NCBI GenBank assembly: GCA_030680605.1 | Contig: JAUXUQ010000002.1 | Coordinates: 186,001-250,000, forward strand | Reading direction: 5' to 3' | Source of the DNA: Gammaproteobacteria bacterium | Lineage (GTDB): Bacteria; Pseudomonadota; Gammaproteobacteria; SURF-13 | Length of the DNA stretch: 64,000 nucleotides | Shown: piece after piece, positions 54,490 through 64,000 of the stretch | How positions within the stretch are numbered: the first letter of the stretch is position 1 | Layout: every line of letters begins with the position of its first letter | Notes under the pieces: model-generated | The model's input: only the letters and a program-made list of their open reading frames with translations | What the model was told of the DNA's origin: nothing | The model's database searches: none | Translations under genes and position numbers: made by a program

Positions 54490-55527
54490 ATGACTCAGGT
54501 GACCATAATGCATCAGCTTGCCCCCATACCGCAGAGGGCTGTCACGCCATCGTCACGTGCACCAATGCGTTATGCCGATACGCAATCGGCACACGATGTC
54601 TTTGCCTCGGTAGAAGGCAGCCTGAACCAGACAGGTGAGGATGAGGTATGGATGATCAGCTACATGGACATCATGACCTTGCTGCTTACCCTGTTTGTCC
54701 TGCTGCTTGCCTATGCCCATATGGAATCGGTGTCAGGCCCGGTGAGCGAGCAGACCCAGATTCCGACACACAACGCCTACCCCGCTGCGCTGCCTGCTGC
54801 ACAACCGCTGCTCACCTCCATCGAGCAGATTTCACTGCCCATGGCAGGCATCGGTGTGGCGCAGCGATCCTATATCGCCCTGCCGGAGAACGTTGCATCG
54901 CAACCGGTGGTGGTACCGCTACAGGCAGAGCCTGAGGCGCCCCTGCTACAGACCGAAGACTCGCAGATCGCCGTGCTGAAAGAGACCTCTCCCTTGCTCC
55001 TGGCAGAGGCCAGTCCCGTCGAGCAGCCAGCAGATACCTCGGATACGGTAACCCTCCGCAACAGCTTTCTCGAAACTATTCAGGCCAGTGCGCTCGGCGA
55101 TCGCATTGAAGTGACTACGCATCAAAACAGCATTAATCTGGAAATCAGCGATAACATCCTGTTCGAGCCGGGCAGTGCTGCGCTGAAGCCGTTCGGCCAA
55201 CAACTGCTGAATGAACTGGCGGTGCTGCTTGTAAACCAGCCCTATGCGGTATCGGTCGAAGGGCATACCGATAACGTCCCCATCGAAAATATACGCTTTG
55301 CATCAAACTGGGAGCTGTCCAGCACGCGGGCAACCAATGTCACGCGCTATTTGATCGATCATGGCATCACTGCCGGCCGGTTACGCGCCATTGGTTATGC
55401 GGACACACGCCCGCGCACGGATAACATCACAGTAGAAGGTCGTTCACGCAATCGCCGCGTGTCGTTGATTCTGCAACTACCGCAAGGGCAGGAAATCGCC
55501 GACACCAGTGCACCCGCTGCGGCTTGA
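54490..55527 (+). CDS. MotB-like stator protein with OmpA domain
   Basis: 345 residues. One membrane helix at about 57-78 with the ion-binding Asp60 in 'ISYMDIMTLLLTLFVLLLAY'. A long variable linker (about 80-185) rich in Pro, Gln and Glu follows. The OmpA-like peptidoglycan-binding domain covers about 195-330 ('ILFEPGSAALKPFGQQLL', 'VSVEGHTDNVPI', 'LSSTRATNVTRYL'). The N-terminal 50 residues are longer than in E. coli MotB; ATG 54508 is an alternative start. It pairs with the MotA-like gene. Confidence 0.85.
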   Translation: MTQVTIMHQLAPIPQRAVTPSSRAPMRYADTQSAHDVFASVEGSLNQTGEDEVWMISYMDIMTLLLTLFVLLLAYAHMESVSGPVSEQTQIPTHNAYPAALPAAQPLLTSIEQISLPMAGIGVAQRSYIALPENVASQPVVVPLQAEPEAPLLQTEDSQIAVLKETSPLLLAEASPVEQPADTSDTVTLRNSFLETIQASALGDRIEVTTHQNSINLEISDNILFEPGSAALKPFGQQLLNELAVLLVNQPYAVSVEGHTDNVPIENIRFASNWELSSTRATNVTRYLIDHGITAGRLRAIGYADTRPRTDNITVEGRSRNRRVSLILQLPQGQEIADTSAPAAA

Positions 55528-55572
55528 TGCCGGAGTGGGTACACCCCGTGTAAGCGCACGATGACACGCTGA

Positions 55573-56118
<546 letters not shown>

Positions 56119-56206
56119 CCAAGAAAAATATAAACGCAATCCGGGAATTAAAGTCGCCTCCCAGACTGCACTCCGCTACATCTCTGCTTGTTTTCCCATG
56201 TGATTT

Positions 56207-57088
56207 TTATCCAAGCATCTTATTGGATCGCCGGCAATTGAAAAGCTCGTTCTGATATTCAATATTGGTGATAACTGATCGAAGTAGGATCTTTACTCGT
56301 TTATCCAAGTTGCTTCCCGGAAGATAATCGGCTGTTGCAATAAAGTGTACACGCCCGGCCTTTAGTAGCTTCTTGCACACAGCCAGGCCTTTCTTAGAGT
56401 TCTTTTTATATACAGCTATCGTGTTACCTCCGCTACTTCTTGTGACAGCCATACTTGGTACATCTGTAATCCCATCTCCAATATAGATGATGTTGGAAAA
56501 CGGGATTGGCCGTAGTCCTTCAGGCATATGTTCGTTGATGCTCTCTCCGAGGCTTTCCTTGCCTTTATTGATGCGAAACAAGTATTGAGTCTTGGTCGTA
56601 TCTGTAATTAATATTTTAGGGAAGGTGGCCCGATCATGATGATCGAAGTGATATTCTGAAGCGTATACTCTTGAGAAGTGTTTTCTGATAGATGTCCCAT
56701 CGATTATTTCTTTAAGCCCGGCGGATACGATGTAGTGCTTTATTTTTATTCGACCTTTACCTTCTGTAGCTACAAAATCGTTGACACGGCTGAACCACTC
56801 ATCGACACCAGGGAAATACTTAATGTCACTTCCCATTTTCTTGAGGTCATTCAGGCCGATGTGTATGTCAGCATCTTCCGCCTTCTCTAACAAAAGTCGC
56901 ATATAAACTAGCATTGATTCTGATACTGTATCGCTAGACTTGAGATCTACTTCTTGCCAAAACTTATCCGGTTTTATATTGATCTTTGGTAGGACAGTGT
57001 ATTCCTGCATGGGCTGGGGAGAGAGGGTGCCGTCGAAATCGTAAATGATGGCGATTGTGTTCTGGAAAAACTTTTTCTGTTTTGACAT
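56207..57088 (-). CDS. HAD-superfamily hydrolase, AT-rich
   Basis: 293 residues from ATG 57088, preceded by GGAGGG. The HAD nucleophile motif is 'IIYDFDGTLSPQP' (Asp17, Asp19), motif II is in 'HYIVSAGLKEII', and motif IV is 'IYIGDGITDVPSM' near residue 203. It is likely a phosphatase of the HAD-like PF12710 type; the substrate is unknown. Its base composition (around 40 % G+C) and codon use (AAA, ATA, TTT) differ sharply from all neighbours, which suggests recent transfer. It sits between tadA (convergent) and a gene remnant next to tRNA-Pro. Confidence 0.8.
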   Translation of the reverse strand: MSKQKKFFQNTIAIIYDFDGTLSPQPMQEYTVLPKINIKPDKFWQEVDLKSSDTVSESMLVYMRLLLEKAEDADIHIGLNDLKKMGSDIKYFPGVDEWFSRVNDFVATEGKGRIKIKHYIVSAGLKEIIDGTSIRKHFSRVYASEYHFDHHDRATFPKILITDTTKTQYLFRINKGKESLGESINEHMPEGLRPIPFSNIIYIGDGITDVPSMAVTRSSGGNTIAVYKKNSKKGLAVCKKLLKAGRVHFIATADYLPGSNLDKRVKILLRSVITNIEYQNELFNCRRSNKMLG

Positions 57089-57155
57089 ATTCCCTCCAGT
57101 GAGATTATGCGGCATAGCTTATTCCGGTAACTGGCAGTGTGTGGGTTTATCGTTC

Positions 57156-57320
57156 TCACTGCTGCAACACGTATTTTTCATATGAATCCTTCAAAGCGCC
57201 CTGCGGGTCATATTTGTGCTTTGGCTGAGTGTCCGCCGGCCTGTTGCATATTTGCCAGAGCTCCTCGGGCTCGTAGTGGGCGTCCGAGTAGGGCGATTTG
57301 ATGCCGCCCAGTTTATCCAC
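57156..57320 (-). pseudogene. 3' remnant of an FAD-linked oxidoreductase gene
   Basis: A 54-codon open end without Shine-Dalgarno. The segments 'LGGIKSPYSDAHYEPEELW' and 'KYDPQGALKDSYEKYV' resemble the C-terminus of FAD-binding (glycolate oxidase/sterol-reductase-like) oxidoreductases, which typically end in a 'YDPxGxLxDLYxKcV' pattern. The region upstream, up to tRNA-Pro, has no further similarity. It appears to be the tail of a lost gene. Confidence 0.4.
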
Positions 57321-57382
57321 TGTGCGCTCGGGTGGCGGGTTTTGTCTTGCTAGTGCTTGAGAAAGGGTGTTGGGAAAAGATG

Positions 57383-57461
<79 letters not shown>

Positions 57462-57498
57462 TGTGTATTGATCTGCTGCAAGGCAGGTTACTGCTGCT

Positions 57499-57639
57499 GG
57501 GTACCTCTCAAAATGCGTCTTTTGCTTCAATACTGCGTTGCAGCTTGTCTCCGCTGCCCACATACTGACGTGTATGCTGCGCTGCTCGCCTGCGCTGTGC
57601 CTTGTCTTGAAGCAAAATCCATCATTTTTAGAGATGCCC
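57499..57639. repeat. 141-bp palindromic MITE-like element
   Basis: Terminal inverted repeats GGGTACCTCTCAAAATG (57499-57515) and CATTTTTAGAGATGCCC (57623-57639) match at 14 of 17 positions. An inner pair TTTTGCTTCAA (57520-57530) and TTGAAGCAAAA (57607-57617) is perfect, and CATAC-TGACGT-GTATG (57561-57576) is at the exact centre. The element is thus one long hairpin. It has no coding capacity and no clear target duplication. Confidence 0.75.
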
Positions 57640-57709
57640 AGTTGTGGCGGGAATAAATGCCGGGGTGCACATGATACCGCAGAATGCGCCGTGCCGGAAT
57701 GAGGTCGCG

Positions 57710-58114
57710 CTATTTCAGGGTGTCGAGCAGCTTCATGATGTCTTCCAGCTCGGTGCGTAACTGGAGCAGGAGCTGCTTGTTTTGAGGCTTTGCTGCTTTC
57801 TGTTGCCCAAGGCCGGGGCCCAGGTCCAGATCGAGGGCGTCGTTGCTGTTGCCGGTCAGGCGCAGGCGGGCGCCGCCGATGGTAAAGCCGTGTTCGTACA
57901 GCAGGCTGCGTATCTGCCGGATAAGCAATACGTCATGGCGCTGGTAGTAACGGCGGTTGCCGCGGCGTTTGATGGGCTTGAGTTGCGGGAACTCCTGCTC
58001 CCAGTAACGCAGCACGTGCGGTTTGACCGCGCACAATTCGCTGACTTCACCGATGGTGAAATAGCGCTTGCCGGGGATGACCGGCAGCTCGTTGTTATGG
58101 CTTGCTTCGAGCAT
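57710..58114 (-). CDS. MerR-family transcriptional regulator
   Basis: 134 residues. A MerR winged helix at about 15-90 ('[20 protein letters not shown]', '[20 protein letters not shown]') and a short C-terminal helix. There are no metal-binding cysteines of the MerR/CueR type. This small MerR protein commonly follows ihfA in gammaproteobacteria and its role is not established. It overlaps the ihfA end by 20 bases. Confidence 0.9.
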   Translation of the reverse strand: MLEASHNNELPVIPGKRYFTIGEVSELCAVKPHVLRYWEQEFPQLKPIKRRGNRRYYQRHDVLLIRQIRSLLYEHGFTIGGARLRLTGNSNDALDLDLGPGLGQQKAAKPQNKQLLLQLRTELEDIMKLLDTLK

Positions 58115-58394
58115 AGGCCTCGACCCGCGCCTTCAGTTTCTGCCCCGAGCGGAAGGTAACCACGCGCCGGGCAGTGATGGGGATTTCCTTGCCGGTCTTG
58201 GGGTTGCGCCCCGGCCGACTGTTTTTGTTGCGCAGCACGAAGTTGCCAAAACCGGACAGCTTGACCATGTCGCCTTGCTCCAGCGCGCTGCGGATTTCCT
58301 CAAAGAACATCTCGACGATTTCCTTGGCTTCGCGCTTGTTAAGCCCAAGCTCTTCAAACAGTTTGTTGGTCATTTCGACCTTGGTCAGGGCCAT
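58095..58394 (-). CDS. ihfA: Integration host factor subunit alpha
   Basis: 99 residues, normal length. A DNA-bending protein that forms IhfAB. '[19 protein letters not shown]', '[20 protein letters not shown]' and the beta-arm '[18 protein letters not shown]' are diagnostic. It begins six bases after pheT ends, so it is transcribed with pheST, as in E. coli. Confidence 0.97.
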   Translation of the reverse strand: MALTKVEMTNKLFEELGLNKREAKEIVEMFFEEIRSALEQGDMVKLSGFGNFVLRNKNSRPGRNPKTGKEIPITARRVVTFRSGQKLKARVEAYARSKP

Positions 58395-58400
58395 CTGTCG

Positions 58401-62414
<4,014 letters not shown>

Positions 62415-62583
62415 GACGAATAACCTCTATGAATTACGATGCATCAATAAACAAAATTACATTTCCAGTTACGTCCCCGTCCCTTGTTTAGGGGGTGGGA
62501 CAGGGTGGGGATAGAGTAAACAGGGTTTTCATCAGGAGCCCCACCATAATTAAAGTATTTAGCCTTAACTTTATAACTCCTGA
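62415..62583 (-). other. rpmI-rplT spacer
   Basis: 169 bases, long for this operon. The middle part (62474-62512) is rich in runs of C then G on the given strand (GTCCCCGTCCC and GGGACAGGGTGGGG) and can form a G+C-rich hairpin; the rest is AT-rich. It may hold a regulatory leader or a degenerate repeat. No gene is seen. Confidence 0.4.
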
Positions 62584-62781
62584 TTAACTGAACGGCAGCA
62601 GACGGCGCAGGCCGGGTACATCCGACTTGTCTACCATCTTGCTGTGACGCAGGTGACGCTTGCGCTTGGTGCTCTTCTTGGTAAGAATATGATTCAGGTG
62701 CGACTGGCCGTGCTTGAAGCCGCCCGAAGCCGTGCGCTTGAAGCGCTTGGCTGCACCGCTGTTGGTTTTCATCTTCGGCAT
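62584..62781 (-). CDS. rpmI: 50S ribosomal protein L35
   Basis: 65 residues, basic, with '[20 protein letters not shown]' and '[17 protein letters not shown]', normal for L35. It begins 26 bases after infC ends, as expected in the infC-rpmI-rplT operon. Confidence 0.98.
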   Translation of the reverse strand: MPKMKTNSGAAKRFKRTASGGFKHGQSHLNHILTKKSTKRKRHLRHSKMVDKSDVPGLRRLLPFS

Positions 62782-62807
62782 GACTGCTATTCCTTAAACA
62801 TTCAAAT

Positions 62808-63323
62808 TTAACGCTTGGGCCCGACCAGCATGATCATCTGGCGCCCTTCCATGCGCGGGAACTGCTCCACGACTCCTATTTCTGCCAGATCGGACTCAAT
62901 CCGCTTGAGCAATTTCACGCCCAGTTCCTGATGGGCCATTTCACGGCCGCGATAGCGCAGCGTGATTTTGGCCTTGTCGCCCTCGCCCAGGAAGCGGGTC
63001 AGATTACGCAGCTTGACCTGGTAATCGCCTTCTTCCGTACCGGGGCGAAACTTCACTTCCTTGATCTGAATCTGCTTCTGTTTCTTTTTCGCGGAGTGTC
63101 GCTTCTTGTTCTCCTCGAACAGAAATTTGCCGTAATTCATGATGCGGCACACCGGAGGGTCTGCGGTGGGCACGATCTCTACCAAGTCGAGTTCGGCTTC
63201 GAGGGCTAGTTTTTGCGCCTCGTCAATCGGCACGACACCAATCTGTTCTCCCTCTTTCCCGATCAAGCGCACTTCTGATGCGCTTATGTTTTCATTCAGA
63301 CGGGTCTGTTTATCAGCAGCAAT
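62808..63323 (-). CDS. infC: Translation initiation factor IF-3
   Basis: 171 residues if translation starts at ATT 63323. No ATG or GTG lies near the conserved N-terminus '[20 protein letters not shown]'. GGAGG (63333-63337) is nine bases upstream of this ATT, and the sequence reads '[10 protein letters not shown]' after it. The rare AUU start is the basis of IF3 autoregulation in enterobacteria. Both domains are intact: '[16 protein letters not shown]' (linker) and '[17 protein letters not shown]'. The Shine-Dalgarno overlaps the end of thrS. Confidence 0.95.
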   Translation of the reverse strand: MAADKQTRLNENISASEVRLIGKEGEQIGVVPIDEAQKLALEAELDLVEIVPTADPPVCRIMNYGKFLFEENKKRHSAKKKQKQIQIKEVKFRPGTEEGDYQVKLRNLTRFLGEGDKAKITLRYRGREMAHQELGVKLLKRIESDLAEIGVVEQFPRMEGRQMIMLVGPKR

Positions 63324-63327
63324 AAGT

Positions 63328-64000
63328 TTAATCCTCCAAAACTGCAAGACCGCGGCGCGCGATGTTGGATCGGAGTCGATCCGTAAAGATCTCAAGCGAC
63401 ATTACGCCGAGGTCTTTACCGCTTCGCGTGCGCACGGCCACAGTGTTATTTTCCACTTCACGGTCACCCGCCACCAGCAGGTAGGGGATACGTTGAAGTG
63501 TGTGCTCACGGATTTTAAAGCCTATCTTCTCATTTCTCAAGTCCGATTTTACCCTTAGGCCCTGTTTTTGCAGGATTTCCGTGCATTTTTTTGCGTAAGC
63601 TGCTTGATTGTCCGTGATATTCATGACCACGGCCTGCTGCGGGGCAAGCCAGGGGGGCAGGCCGCCGGCGCTGTCCTCGATCAGAATGCCGATAAAGCGC
63701 TCGAGTGAGCCCAGAATGGCGCGGTGCAGCATCACCGGCACCTGTTTGGAGCCGTCTTCGGCGATGTAGTGGGCCCCGAGGCGGCCCGGCATGGAGAAAT
63801 CCACCTGGATGGTGCCGCACTGCCACACCCGGCCGATGCTGTCCTTGAGCGAAAACTCGATCTTGGGGCCGTAGAACGCGCCTTCGCCGGGTTGCAGGTC
63901 CCAGGGCAGCTGCTTGGCGTTGAGGGCCTGCTCCAGCGCATGCTCGGCCTTGTCCCACACCTCGTCCGCGCCCACCCGGCTGGCTGGCCGGGTGGAGAGC
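63328..64000 (-). CDS. thrS: Threonyl-tRNA synthetase, C-terminal part (cut by window edge)
   Basis: The last 223 codons are visible; the gene continues beyond the window. The class II core includes '[16 protein letters not shown]' and motif 3 '[20 protein letters not shown]'. The anticodon-binding domain includes '[20 protein letters not shown]'. The stop TAA (63328-63330) lies five bases before the infC ATT, and its last codons GAG-GAT form the infC Shine-Dalgarno. Confidence 0.97.
   Translation of the reverse strand, partial: LSTRPASRVGADEVWDKAEHALEQALNAKQLPWDLQPGEGAFYGPKIEFSLKDSIGRVWQCGTIQVDFSMPGRLGAHYIAEDGSKQVPVMLHRAILGSLERFIGILIEDSAGGLPPWLAPQQAVVMNITDNQAAYAKKCTEILQKQGLRVKSDLRNEKIGFKIREHTLQRIPYLLVAGDREVENNTVAVRTRSGKDLGVMSLEIFTDRLRSNIARRGLAVLED

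Overview
The window is about 60 % G+C chromosomal DNA, almost certainly from a gammaproteobacterium, perhaps from a sulfur-oxidising or nitrifying branch. That lineage is inferred from gene order only: recA-recX-alaS-lysC-csrA-tRNA-Ser(GCU)-tRNA-Arg(ACG), suhB divergent from trmJ-cysE-iscR, ndk-rlmN-pilW-rodZ-ispG-hisS, yfgM-bamB-der, xseA divergent from guaB-guaA, and thrS-infC-rpmI-rplT-pheST-ihfA. Most of the window is conserved housekeeping DNA.

Layout. 1-2.5 kb: two-component signalling genes and two envelope or secreted proteins. 2.8-9.7 kb (minus strand): two tRNAs, csrA, lysC, alaS, recX, recA, suhB. 9.8-19.4 kb (plus): trmJ, cysE, then a composite Fe-S assembly cluster (iscR, a NifS-type desulfurase, iscA, sufBCDS, sufU, nfu) with IscR-like boxes in front of iscR and sufB. 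19.4-25.2 kb: ndk to hisS. 25.7-32.3 kb: a complete ccmABCDEFGHI cytochrome c maturation operon lying between hisS and yfgM. 32.5-35.7 kb: yfgM, bamB, der. 35.7-38.8 kb (minus): mlaA, an M23 peptidase, xseA. 38.9-42.0 kb: guaB, guaA.

42.0-53.3 kb is the accessory part. It is an 11.3-kb insertion directly after the guaA stop codon, bounded by a 198-bp direct repeat of the guaA 3' end. Its cargo is one 2877-residue cyclic beta-1,2-glucan synthase, two antitoxin-like regulators without toxins, a DUF502 membrane protein and frameshifted mrpE/mrpF debris. No recombinase is visible, so it looks like a decayed genomic island at guaA, a known integration hotspot.

Beyond the island lie a MotA/MotB-like pair and tadA. 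Next come an AT-rich HAD-family gene and a gene remnant beside tRNA-Pro, then a 141-bp palindromic MITE-like repeat. The window closes with the minus-strand translation cluster, merR-ihfA-pheT-pheS-rplT-rpmI-infC-thrS; thrS runs off the end. Several intergenic hairpins built on a TACTCGCCAC-type motif sit immediately in front of core genes. No CRISPR array, rRNA operon or transposase gene was found.
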